The translations under genes and the position numbers were made by a program. From the NCBI GenBank assembly GCA_021817625.1, contig JAKASY010000111.1, forward strand, positions 1-6,720: DNA of 6,720 bases, written 5' to 3'. This document shows positions 1-5,719 of the stretch, in pieces; the stretch's first letter is position 1, and each line of letters starts with the position of its first letter. The notes beneath the pieces were generated by a model. It was given only the letters and a program-made list of their open reading frames with translations. It did not search any database and was not told the DNA's origin. The DNA is from Bacillota bacterium. GTDB taxonomy: Bacteria; Bacillota_E; JAJZYS01; JAILZS01.

Positions 1-148
1 CCGATCTCTCTGAGAGCCGCGGTCGCCCCCTCCACTGCCACCCGTCCTACCCGCGTCGCGTCGACGCCTTCTGCGACTTTTAGAAACACGGCCGGGGCGT
101 GGCTGTCTGGCCCAAGCGACGGCCGTAGGCAAGGCCCGTAGTACCCCC
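1..148. other. Left-edge stretch without a confident gene
   Basis: This stretch lies downstream of the excisionase-like gene on the minus strand. A minus-strand reading frame starts at a GTG at 89-87 and stays open to the window edge; its translation begins MFLKVAEGVDATRVGR and looks plausible as protein. It has no recognisable Shine-Dalgarno sequence, and a second minus-strand frame is also open to the edge, so openness alone is weak evidence. It may be the 5' end of a further gene in the same operon, or non-coding. No RNA gene or repeat is visible. Confidence 0.3.
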
Positions 149-337
149 CTACACCGGACTTCTATCGCTGCTTGTTTCCTCTGCCCACCGTGTAAGCGCT
201 GTGGGGCTGAAGAAGACCGATCTCTTGCCGAGTCTCTTGTGCGGCACCTGGTCCTCTCTGGCCAACTGCCAAAGGCGCCATTCCGGGAGCCCCGTCAGCT
301 TCGCCGCCTGATGAACGTCAACGAGCAACGGATCCAT
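149..337 (-). CDS. Small excisionase/AlpA-like helix-turn-helix protein
   Basis: A 62-residue protein that is nearly all one MerR/excisionase-type winged helix-turn-helix (HTH_17-like). The DVHQAAKLTGLPEWRLWQLA segment (about residues 7-26) gives the helix-turn-helix, followed by the basic KRLGKRSVFFS wing and a final helix (ALTRWAEE). Stand-alone proteins of this size are typically excisionases (recombination directionality factors) or small regulators of mobile elements. The ATG overlaps the stop of the upstream gene in TAATG, and a GGGGGTGA Shine-Dalgarno sequence lies four bases before it, so the two genes are probably translationally coupled. It sits beyond the 3' end of a tRNA-Gly gene, which fits an integrative element, but no integrase is in the window. 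The family is fairly sure; the role as excisionase is inference, and a transcription regulator is equally possible. Confidence 0.75.
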   Translation of the reverse strand: MDPLLVDVHQAAKLTGLPEWRLWQLAREDQVPHKRLGKRSVFFSPTALTRWAEETSSDRSPV

Positions 338-570
338 TACGTCACCCCCATGTTGTTTTCGCCGCGACTATGCTCGTCCCGATGAGACGCGGTGTCGACG
401 TCAGGGCACGCCGCTTTGCCACCACAACCTCGCACCAGCAGCGCCAAAGGCGCCCGCACACCGTCTAGCCCTGCCTTGCTCGAACTTCCGTGGCCCTGCT
501 CGACCACGACGTGCTCCATAGCACACAGCATCGCGTCCTTGTCTGGCCTCTCAAACTGGTACGGTCCCAC
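337..570 (-). CDS. Small hypothetical protein (77 aa), coupled to the excisionase-like gene
   Basis: I do not recognise this protein. The reading frame extends further upstream into the tRNA, but the GTG at 570-568 is chosen as start because a clean AAGGAG Shine-Dalgarno sequence precedes it by five bases. The product begins MGPYQFERPDKDAMLCAMEH and is 77 residues, mixed in charge. It has a Gly/Ser/Lys-rich middle, one short hydrophobic stretch (APLALLV), three cysteines and a hydrophilic His/Asp/Glu/Arg-rich tail. There is no signal peptide or obvious membrane helix. Its stop overlaps the ATG of the helix-turn-helix gene, so it is the first gene of that short operon. The good ribosome binding site and the coupling are the main evidence that it is real. 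Possibly an accessory gene of an integrated element. Confidence 0.5.
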   Translation of the reverse strand: MGPYQFERPDKDAMLCAMEHVVVEQGHGSSSKAGLDGVRAPLALLVRGCGGKAACPDVDTASHRDEHSRGENNMGVT

Positions 571-599
571 GCTAACTCCTTCACCTAGAGTACCGATGG

Positions 600-617
600 G
601 GGACCATTTCGGGACCA
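600..617. repeat. Tandem direct repeat GGGACCA, 11-bp period
   Basis: Two identical GGGACCA heptamers at 600-606 and 611-617 are separated by TTTC, so they repeat at one helical turn. They lie between the tRNA terminator and the start of the 77-aa gene, where that operon's promoter should be. This suggests a site bound side by side by a small DNA-binding protein, such as the excisionase-like product or an integrase arm-binding domain. The function is inferred. Confidence 0.5.
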
Positions 618-659
618 AAAGGGCCTCCGAGGCGGCTTGCATACCGCTCCCGGAGGCCC
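617..659 (-). terminator. Rho-independent terminator of tRNA-Gly
   Basis: Read on the minus strand, a perfect 9-bp GC-rich stem (GGGCCTCCG at 659-651 with CGGAGGCCC at 629-621) closes a 21-base loop that can itself pair further through GAGCGG and CCGCCTC. It is followed directly by TTTT (620-617). It begins 22 bases after the tRNA 3' end. The T-run exists only in the minus-strand direction, so it serves the tRNA transcript. Confidence 0.85.
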
Positions 660-680
660 TGAAACCCTTGTGGCTGTAAG

Positions 681-754
681 TGGAGCGGGTGATGGGAATC
701 GAACCCACGTAACCAGCTTGGAAGGCTGGAGCTCTGCCATTGAGCTACACCCGC
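681..754 (-). tRNA. tRNA-Gly (anticodon TCC)
   Basis: A 74-base tRNA including an encoded CCA. The acceptor stem pairs GCGGGTG with CACCCGC; the D arm reads GCTCAATGGCAGAGC. The anticodon stem CCAGC/GCTGG encloses CTTCCAA, giving anticodon TCC (at 722-720), which reads glycine GGA/GGG codons. The T arm is GTGGG-TTCGATT-CCCAT, with discriminator T and CCA at 684-681. All stems pair. It is transcribed divergently from the tetR operon and followed by its own terminator. Its 3' end faces the small mobile-element-like genes, the usual orientation when a tRNA serves as an integration site. Confidence 0.97.
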
Positions 755-771
755 AAGACCTCGACCCACGC

Positions 772-801
772 ATTCAAGCACGACCCGGGCCACGGGCGCA
801 A
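772..801 (-). promoter_or_regulatory. Candidate promoter of tRNA-Gly
   Basis: On the minus strand, TTGCGC (801-796) lies 18 bases upstream of TTGAAT (777-772). The -10 box is preceded by TGC, an extended -10 element. The start would fall near 765, about ten bases before the mature tRNA. Each hexamer matches its consensus at four of six positions, so the call is plausible but not strong. Confidence 0.4.
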
Positions 802-816
802 GCGGACAGGCGCCGC

Positions 817-845
817 TTGACGGGGTGGTGTGCGCCATCTACATT
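817..845 (+). promoter_or_regulatory. Sigma-70-type promoter of the tetR-exporter operon
   Basis: TTGACG (817-822) and TACATT (840-845) are separated by the ideal 17 bases. The expected start, near 852, falls inside the perfect palindrome that immediately follows, so a protein bound there would block transcription start. Confidence 0.8.
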
Positions 846-847
846 AA

Positions 848-866
848 GCAAGCAAGTCTTGCTTGC
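848..866. promoter_or_regulatory. TetR-type operator palindrome
   Basis: GCAAGCAAGTCTTGCTTGC is a perfect inverted repeat: 9-bp arms around one central base. It begins two bases after the -10 box and ends before the GGGAGGT ribosome binding site of the TetR gene. Size, symmetry and position match self-operators of TetR-family repressors. That the adjacent repressor binds it is inference, but strong in this context. The same palindrome can also form a hairpin at the 5' end of the mRNA. Confidence 0.8.
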
Positions 867-882
867 ATTGGGAGGTGGCGGC

Positions 883-1503
883 GTGTCGGCGGCGACGACG
901 GAGGAGCGCATCCTCGAGGCGGCGTCCTCGCTTTGGCACGACGGCGGCTTCGAGGCGGTGACGACACGCGCCGTCGCGTACCGCGCCGGCGTGAACGAGG
1001 TCACCCTCTTCCGGCACTTCGCCAGCAAGGAGGGCCTGCTCAAGGCGATGGTCGCACGCGCGGTCGCCGGCTCCACGCCGGTCGAGAGCGAGCCTGCGGA
1101 CAGCCCCGCCGACCTTGAGGAGGATCTCCGCCGCTGGGCGCGCGCCTACCTCGACCGCACCCTGCCCGTCGGCCACCTCATCCTGCTCGGCCTGTGCGAG
1201 GCGCGCAGCCGGCCGGATCTGGGCACGGCCTGCCTTGAGGCGCCCAGCCACCTCCAGGCGTCCCTGACGCGCCACCTGCTCGCCCTGCGCGGGGCCGGCC
1301 GCCTTCCCGACGCGCCGTTCTCCGACGTCGCCCGTGCCTTTTACGCCACGCTGTTCGCCCACGTCCTCACCGGCCACGTGCGCGAGGCGAGGGCGAGCGA
1401 GGTGGCCGATGTCGTGGCCCGTGTGTTCGCGCGCGCCATCCAGGGCGGCGCGGTCTCCGATCCTTCACCCCAGACGGCGGGAGGTGCTCCGTTTGCCCCT
1501 TGA
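883..1503 (+). CDS. TetR/AcrR-family transcriptional repressor
   Basis: A 206-residue protein of normal length for TetR-family repressors. The N-terminal DNA-binding domain covers about residues 7-53: helix 1 (EERILEAASSLWHDGGF), then the helix-turn-helix VTTRAVAYRAGVNEVTLFRHF, a classic TetR signature ending in the FRHFASKEGLL segment. The rest is an alpha-helical ligand-binding and dimerisation domain, too variable to predict the effector. The GTG at 883 is chosen because GGGAGGTG precedes it by five bases; the same frame extends upstream through the promoter and operator, which cannot be coding. Its stop lies inside the exporter gene's start region (11-base overlap), so the two form an operon. 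The palindrome over its own start site points to self-repression relieved by a compound the exporter probably removes. Confidence 0.93.
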   Translation: MSAATTEERILEAASSLWHDGGFEAVTTRAVAYRAGVNEVTLFRHFASKEGLLKAMVARAVAGSTPVESEPADSPADLEEDLRRWARAYLDRTLPVGHLILLGLCEARSRPDLGTACLEAPSHLQASLTRHLLALRGAGRLPDAPFSDVARAFYATLFAHVLTGHVREARASEVADVVARVFARAIQGGAVSDPSPQTAGGAPFAP

Positions 1504-3484
1504 GCCCAACGCGACCGAGCGGCGCATCGCCCTCGTCGGCATCTTCCTTTGCATGTTCCTTTCGGCCCTGGACCAGACCATCGTCGCCACCGCCCTTCCG
1601 AGGATCGTCCAGGATCTCGGCGGCACGACCCTCTACGCGTGGGTCGCCACGAGCTACCTCCTGGCCTCGACCATCGCCCTTCCCGTGGCGGGGCGCCTCG
1701 TCGACATGGTGTCGCCCAAGTACATCCTGATCGTCGCCGCCAGCGTGTTCCTCGTCGGCTCGGCCCTCTCCGGCCTGAGCGCCAACATGGACCAGCTGAT
1801 CGCCTTCCGCGCCATCCAAGGCCTGGGCGGCGGCGCGATCTTCGCCGTGGCGTCCAGCGTGATCGGTCTTCTCTACCCGCCGCGCGAGCGCGGCCGCATC
1901 CAGGGGCTGTTCGGCGCGGTGTTCGGCATCGCCAGCGTCATCGGCCCGTACCTCGGTGGCCTTTTGACGGACAGCTTCTCCTGGCGCTACGTGTTCTACG
2001 TCAACATGCCGTTCGGCGCCGTCGCCCTCTATGTGCTCCTCGCCCACATGCCCACGCTCGCGCCGCGGCGCCGGCAGGCGTTCGACTTCGGCGGCGTGGC
2101 GAGCCTGCTCCTCTGGACGGTGCCGATGCTCCTCGCCCTCTCGTGGGCGGGATCCACGTACGCGTGGCTCTCGCCGCAGGTGCTGGGCCTGTTCGCGCTC
2201 ACGGCGGTCGGCCTCGCCCTCTTCTACTACCTCGAGACCCACAGCGCGTCGCCGCTGTTCGACCTGTCGCTCCTCAAGCTGCCGGTGTTCACCTGGGCCG
2301 GCGTGGCAACGCTTCTCTTCGGCGCCGCCTTCCTCGGCTCGGTCCTGTTCCTTCCCCTTTACCTGGTCATGGCGCGCGGCATCTCGCCCGAGCAGTCGGG
2401 CCTCACGCTCACGCCGCTCACCTTCGGCGTCGTCGTGGGCAGCTTCCTCGCCGGGCAGGCGGCATCGCGCCTGGGTCGGTACAAGGGCCTGGTCGTCGGC
2501 AGCACCCTGCTCGCGGCGGTGGTCTTCGCCCTCCTCTACCACGTGCTCACCACCACCATCCCGATCGCCACGCTCCTCGCCATCCTGGTGGCGCTGGGCA
2601 TCGGCCTCGGGCCGAGCTTCCCCCTGTACACGCTGGCCGTGCAGAACGCCGTGCGCCGCGACCAGATCGGCGTCGCGTCGAGCGGCAACATGTTCCTGCG
2701 CCAGATCGGCTCGGCGATCGGCGCGGCCGTGATGGGCGCCGTGCTGGTGTCCGCGATCAAGGCGCAGATGGCCGCGCACCTGCCGGCCAGCGTGCGTGCG
2801 GCGTCGGCGTCGGCGAGCGCGTCGTTCAGCTCGGCCAACCTCGAGAGCCGCGCGCAGATGCGCGCCCAGGTCATGGGCGGCTTTCGCACCGTCGCCGGTG
2901 AGGTGAAGGCGGCCCTCGACGGCAGCGCTGCGGCTTACTCCCACCTGTCCCACGGTAGCACCCTGCCGGCATCTTACCGCCGCGCGCTCGTGCCCGGCGG
3001 CATCCCCGCCGAGGTCGCGGCCCGCACGAACGCTACGATCGCCGAGCTCACCGCCGCCGTGCACGGCCAGGCGGCGGCGCGCGCGGCCATCGCCGCCGAC
3101 AAGGCGCTGCCGGCGAGCCTGCGCAGCCTTGCCGCGCACCCGCCCGCCGGCGCGGCCGCCCAGGCGCGCGCCCTGGCGGGCGCGACGGCCGCCCTGCGCG
3201 TCGCCGGGGCCGGCGAGGTCAAAGCCGTCGAGGCCGCAACGGTGCCCAAGGCGGTGGCCGCCATCCTCGCCGCGGGCGAGCGTGTCTACGGCCAGATCGT
3301 GAGCGCCGTGACGATCGCCGTCACCGCCGCCGTGCGCGACACCTTCGGCCTCGCCACGCTTCTCACCCTGGGTGCGCTGGGCGCGGGTCTGTTCCTACCT
3401 GCGGCGGAGCTCCGCCGCACCCACCGCGACAGCGATGACTGGGCGCAGGTGGCCGACGTGGAGGTCGACGCGCCCGCGCCGTAG
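1493..3484 (+). CDS. DHA2-type (EmrB/QacA-like, 14-helix) MFS drug exporter
   Basis: A 663-residue proton-driven exporter of the inner membrane, predicted to pump drugs or other hydrophobic compounds outward. Seen: the DHA2 helix-1 motif LDQTIVATALPRI (26-38), motif A-like GRLVDMVSPK (67-76), motif B RAIQGLGGG (106-114), the antiporter motif C with GPYLGG (151-156), and WRYVFYVNMP (164-173). Many hydrophobic segments follow. A TTG at 1493 is taken as start because GGGAGGTG lies six bases before it; a GTG three codons upstream is the alternative. The gene overlaps tetR by 11 bases. After about residue 423 comes an Ala-rich, soluble stretch of about 190 residues before the last helix (about 612-635), far longer than the helix 13-14 loop of ordinary family members, which makes the protein larger than the usual 450-550 residues. 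Substrate unknown. Confidence 0.93.
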   Translation: MPLEPNATERRIALVGIFLCMFLSALDQTIVATALPRIVQDLGGTTLYAWVATSYLLASTIALPVAGRLVDMVSPKYILIVAASVFLVGSALSGLSANMDQLIAFRAIQGLGGGAIFAVASSVIGLLYPPRERGRIQGLFGAVFGIASVIGPYLGGLLTDSFSWRYVFYVNMPFGAVALYVLLAHMPTLAPRRRQAFDFGGVASLLLWTVPMLLALSWAGSTYAWLSPQVLGLFALTAVGLALFYYLETHSASPLFDLSLLKLPVFTWAGVATLLFGAAFLGSVLFLPLYLVMARGISPEQSGLTLTPLTFGVVVGSFLAGQAASRLGRYKGLVVGSTLLAAVVFALLYHVLTTTIPIATLLAILVALGIGLGPSFPLYTLAVQNAVRRDQIGVASSGNMFLRQIGSAIGAAVMGAVLVSAIKAQMAAHLPASVRAASASASASFSSANLESRAQMRAQVMGGFRTVAGEVKAALDGSAAAYSHLSHGSTLPASYRRALVPGGIPAEVAARTNATIAELTAAVHGQAAARAAIAADKALPASLRSLAAHPPAGAAAQARALAGATAALRVAGAGEVKAVEAATVPKAVAAILAAGERVYGQIVSAVTIAVTAAVRDTFGLATLLTLGALGAGLFLPAAELRRTHRDSDDWAQVADVEVDAPAP

Positions 3485-3488
3485 GCGC

Positions 3489-3543
3489 GGCGCAGGGCGC
3501 TTGTGACGCGGGCCGGGAGCGCGCTCCCGGCCCGCCCTGCGCC
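3489..3543 (+). terminator. Nested palindrome, candidate terminator of the exporter operon
   Basis: Five bases after the exporter stop lies a 28-base perfect palindrome (3508-3535, arms of 14, core GGGAGCG/CGCTCCC). It is flanked by an outer pair of 11-base arms, GGCGCAGGGCG (3489-3499) and CGCCCTGCGCC (3533-3543), which share three bases with it. The hairpin would be very stable. There is no T-run on either side, so termination is not certain; an mRNA-stabilising 3' structure is the alternative. Confidence 0.55.
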
Positions 3544-3630
3544 CGTCGCTGCCCTGCCGCTGGACCCGAGCGAGGAATGCCGCCGTGGAGGGCGAACATC
3601 GGGCCAGGCACAGGCGGAGGAGGGAAGCGC

Positions 3631-4605
3631 GTGCGTCCGTCGGACGAGCTCTGGGCCAAGCTCCGGCCGGCCTTGGCCGCGCTCGCCGTGGTCGTGGCCC
3701 TGGGCACGCTCTTCCTGCGCATGGCTTTCGGCGGCGGCCTGGGCGTGAACGCGTACCGGGCGGTCACCACGATGTCCACGCTCGGCGACCAGAGCGTCTC
3801 GCCGCACTCGGCCCTCCAGTACGTCGTCGTGGCTGCGCTCGCGCTCCTCGGCTACGCCGGCTGGGGCGTCGTCGTGGCGATCCTGGCCGGGACGCTTGTG
3901 GCGCTCGACCTTACGGCCATCTGGGGAGGAAAGCGCATGGAGGACCGCATCGCCGCCATGTCGGGACACACCGTGATCCTCGGCGGCGGGCGCGTCGGGA
4001 CGCACGTGGCGGAGGTCCTCGTGCGCCGCGGCGCGCCCGTCGTCGTGGTGGAGCAGCGCCCGGAGCGGCGGCATGCCCTCGAGGGGCTCGGCTGCCCCGT
4101 CCTGAGCCTCGACGCGCTCGAGGACGGGGCGCTCGAGCGGGCGGGCGTGAAGCGCGCGGGCGGCGTTGTCCTGGCCCTGCCCGACGACGCCTCGAACCTC
4201 TATGCGCTCCTTGCCACGCGCGAGCTGAATCCCACCGTGCCCATCGTCGCCCGGGCCGAGAGCGTGCGCGCCGAGCGCCAGCTCCGCAGCCTGGGCGTGC
4301 ATCATGTCGTCATGCCGACCCGTCTCGGCGGCGCGCGCATCGCCCGCCTCGTGGCGCAGCCGCTCGCGGCCGAGTTTCTCGACCGCATCGTCGACGAGGC
4401 GGACATCGAGATCCGCGAGGTGGACGTGGCGGCGGGCATGGACCTCGTGGGCCAAACGGTCGCACAGGTGGCGAGCGCTCTGGGCGAGCGCGCGACGGTC
4501 CTGTGCATCCGCCGCCAGGGCCGTGTTCTCGCCCTGCCGGAGCCGGCCCTGTCGATCGCCGCAGGGGACACGGTGCTGGTCGCGACGACCCGCCAGAAGG
4601 CGTAG
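3631..4605 (+). CDS. Two-helix potassium-channel-like protein with RCK (TrkA-N/TrkA-C) domain, atypical filter
   Basis: A 324-residue membrane protein built like MthK-type ligand-gated potassium channels. It has helix 1 (about 14-33), a short pore loop (about 40-58) and helix 2 (about 62-92). A Rossmann-type RCK/TrkA-N domain follows, with VILGGGRVG (GxGxxG at 118-123) and an acidic residue E141 ending the second strand, the pattern of a nucleotide-binding fold. A TrkA-C domain (about 250-322) ends it. Odd: the filter, normally TVGYGD, reads TLGDQS (50-55), so the GYG that strips water from potassium is missing although the surrounding TTMS and trailing SP align well. Ion choice is therefore uncertain. 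The GTG at 3631 is preferred because AGGAGGG precedes it by six bases; an ATG at 3577 has a poorly spaced site. It lies beyond the exporter hairpin and is probably transcribed separately, though no convincing promoter is seen. Confidence 0.85.
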   Translation: MRPSDELWAKLRPALAALAVVVALGTLFLRMAFGGGLGVNAYRAVTTMSTLGDQSVSPHSALQYVVVAALALLGYAGWGVVVAILAGTLVALDLTAIWGGKRMEDRIAAMSGHTVILGGGRVGTHVAEVLVRRGAPVVVVEQRPERRHALEGLGCPVLSLDALEDGALERAGVKRAGGVVLALPDDASNLYALLATRELNPTVPIVARAESVRAERQLRSLGVHHVVMPTRLGGARIARLVAQPLAAEFLDRIVDEADIEIREVDVAAGMDLVGQTVAQVASALGERATVLCIRRQGRVLALPEPALSIAAGDTVLVATTRQKA

Positions 4606-4628
4606 CCGGCAGGCCCGCCAGGCGCTAC
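4602..4628. terminator. Candidate shared hairpin between convergent genes
   Basis: Only 19 bases separate the stop codons of the channel gene (TAG, 4603-4605) and the PIG-L gene (TAG read on the minus strand, 4627-4625). GTAGC (4602-4606) can pair with GCTAC (4624-4628), so both stops would lie in the stem. Alternatively GCCGGC (4605-4610) pairs with GCC-A-GGC (4617-4623) around AGGCCC. No T-run follows in either direction, so this is a weak bidirectional-terminator call. Confidence 0.3.
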
Positions 4629-5368
4629 TCGCTCATGAGGCCCGCGCCGTCGCCGGCGATCGGCAGCGCGTACATGTGCAGCTGGTACGGCGCGAGCAGG
4701 CGCAGGGGCTCCGCCAGGCGGCGGCGGGCGCGGCGGGCGAACCGCCTGGCCGCGACGGTGACGGCCGCGCGCAGCGGCTCGAGCTCCGCGGGCGGAAACT
4801 GCGAGGCGTGCAGGCTGACGGCCTCCCACTTCAGGCTCCAGGTGCTGCTCACCTCGAACACGAGGTTGGGCCGGTCCGTGGCGTAGAGCACGACGCGCGC
4901 GCACCGCCAGGGCTCGCCGTCCGCCTTCGGCGCGCGTGGGAAGCCCGCAAAGATCGCGGCGGCAAGGGCTATGCGGCCGGCGGCGATGTGGTCGGGGTGA
5001 CCCTCGTCGGCAAGGCTCGGGTCGAGGGCGAACACGGTGTCCGGCCGCACGCGCCGAATCTCCGTGATGACCGACGCGCGGGTCTCCGGCGTGTCGGCGA
5101 GGCGCATGTCCTCGAAGGGCAGAAGGCGCACGGCCTCCGCCCCGAGCACGGCCGCGGCCGCCTTCGCCTCCCGCTCGCGCTGAGAGCGCACGTCGTCCGG
5201 CGCGACAGCGGCCGTGCCCGTGCCGTTCTCGCCGCCGGTGAGCGACACGATCTCGATCGCCGCCCCAGCGCGGGCCAGACGGGCCAGCGTGGCGCCGACA
5301 CCGATCTCCGCGTCGTCGGGGTGCGCCTCGACCACAAGGATGCGACGCGCGTCGCCAAGCCTGAGCAT
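4625..5368 (-). CDS. PIG-L (LmbE-like) family zinc-dependent deacetylase
   Basis: A 247-residue cytoplasmic enzyme, normal length for PIG-L/LmbE deacetylases, which remove N-acetyl groups from amino-sugar conjugates. The zinc and catalytic motif HPDDAE lies at residues 16-21 (H16, D18 and D19 being the expected metal and base residues). TGGENGTG (44-51) follows, and the second zinc motif HPDH is at 124-127. Family members include the bacillithiol enzyme BshB and the mycothiol enzyme MshB as well as antibiotic and sugar enzymes; nothing here decides between them, so no symbol is given. The ATG at 5368 is preceded by a GGGGGGGTG tract; a GTG two codons upstream is possible. The frame stays open further upstream but that part looks non-coding. 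It converges with the channel gene and diverges from the secreted-protein gene. Confidence 0.9.
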   Translation of the reverse strand: MLRLGDARRILVVEAHPDDAEIGVGATLARLARAGAAIEIVSLTGGENGTGTAAVAPDDVRSQREREAKAAAAVLGAEAVRLLPFEDMRLADTPETRASVITEIRRVRPDTVFALDPSLADEGHPDHIAAGRIALAAAIFAGFPRAPKADGEPWRCARVVLYATDRPNLVFEVSSTWSLKWEAVSLHASQFPPAELEPLRAAVTVAARRFARRARRRLAEPLRLLAPYQLHMYALPIAGDGAGLMSE

Positions 5369-5616
5369 CGCCACCCCCCCTTCGCGCACGCCCCTCGCAT
5401 GAGGCGCCTTGCAGCAGCCTGCGGCCGACCGCCGGGAGTCATGCGCAGCGGGTCCGGGCAGCGCAAACCATGCTCTCGCTGGGACCGCACACCGACGGCC
5501 CCGCCCTCCCCCATGCCAAACCATCGCGCTACCGGCGGGATGCGTCAACGCGCGCGCTCCGCAGCTGGCACGGCCTCCAGCGGCGCTCAGCGCAGGCATC
5601 CCTGTCTGTGCCTGCC
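5369..5616. other. Divergent intergenic region, left part
   Basis: About 250 bases between the PIG-L start and the candidate promoter of the secreted-protein gene. It should hold the PIG-L promoter on the minus strand, but I find no convincing -35/-10 pair. A small CCTC-GCAT-GAGG hairpin (5392-5403) lies just before the PIG-L ribosome binding site. I see no RNA gene, mobile element or credible small ORF. Confidence 0.4.
5592..5615. promoter_or_regulatory. Inverted repeat upstream of the secreted-protein promoter
   Basis: GCAGGCA (5592-5598) and TGCCTGC (5609-5615) form a perfect 7-bp inverted repeat around a 10-base spacer. The half-site centres are 17 bp apart, and the repeat ends one base before the candidate -35 box. 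This is a typical place for an activator or repressor site; no regulator is identified. Confidence 0.35.
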
Positions 5617-5647
5617 ATGACAATACTTACATCTCCTTGCATATAGG
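5617..5647 (+). promoter_or_regulatory. Candidate promoter of the secreted-protein gene
   Basis: ATGACA (5617-5622, five of six matches to TTGACA) and TATAGG (5642-5647, four of six matches to TATAAT) lie in an AT-richer island of an otherwise GC-rich region. The 19-base spacing is longer than ideal, so the assignment is tentative. It would leave a leader of about 110 bases before the start codon. Confidence 0.4.
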
Positions 5648-5690
5648 ACTTGGCCATGCCAGCGAGAAATCCCACGCGACAACTTTCGCA

Positions 5691-5719
5691 GGGTCTGTCG
5701 GTTGCAGCCGGCCCGACCC
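5691..5719 (+). other. Leader hairpin in the 5' UTR of the secreted-protein gene
   Basis: GGGTC (5691-5695) pairs with GACCC (5715-5719). An inner CGG/CCG pair (5699-5701 with 5708-5710) encloses TTGCAG. The structure lies within the predicted leader, well before the GGGAGGT ribosome binding site. It matches no riboswitch consensus I know (checked by memory against c-di-GMP, c-di-AMP and cobalamin types), so only a structure is claimed. Confidence 0.3.

Noticed and set aside
571..708. N-terminal extension of the 77-aa ORF up to an ATG at 708
   Set aside because: It runs through the 3' part of the tRNA-Gly gene and its terminator; the GTG at 570 has a clean Shine-Dalgarno sequence.
637..882. 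N-terminal extension of the TetR frame
   Set aside because: It covers the tRNA, promoter and operator; TetR homology begins just after the GTG at 883.
1549..2901. Plus-strand 450-aa ORF in another frame
   Set aside because: An Arg/Pro/His-rich shadow of the exporter; it has no family motifs.
1367..3139. Minus-strand 590-aa ORF
   Set aside because: Its Arg/Glu/His-rich, low-complexity product is the antisense shadow of the exporter gene in GC-rich DNA.
3286..4455. Minus-strand 389-aa ORF
   Set aside because: Antisense to the channel gene and the exporter end; composition typical of a shadow frame.
4304..5620. Plus-strand 438-aa ORF across the channel end and PIG-L gene
   Set aside because: It overlaps two well-supported genes and shows no motifs.
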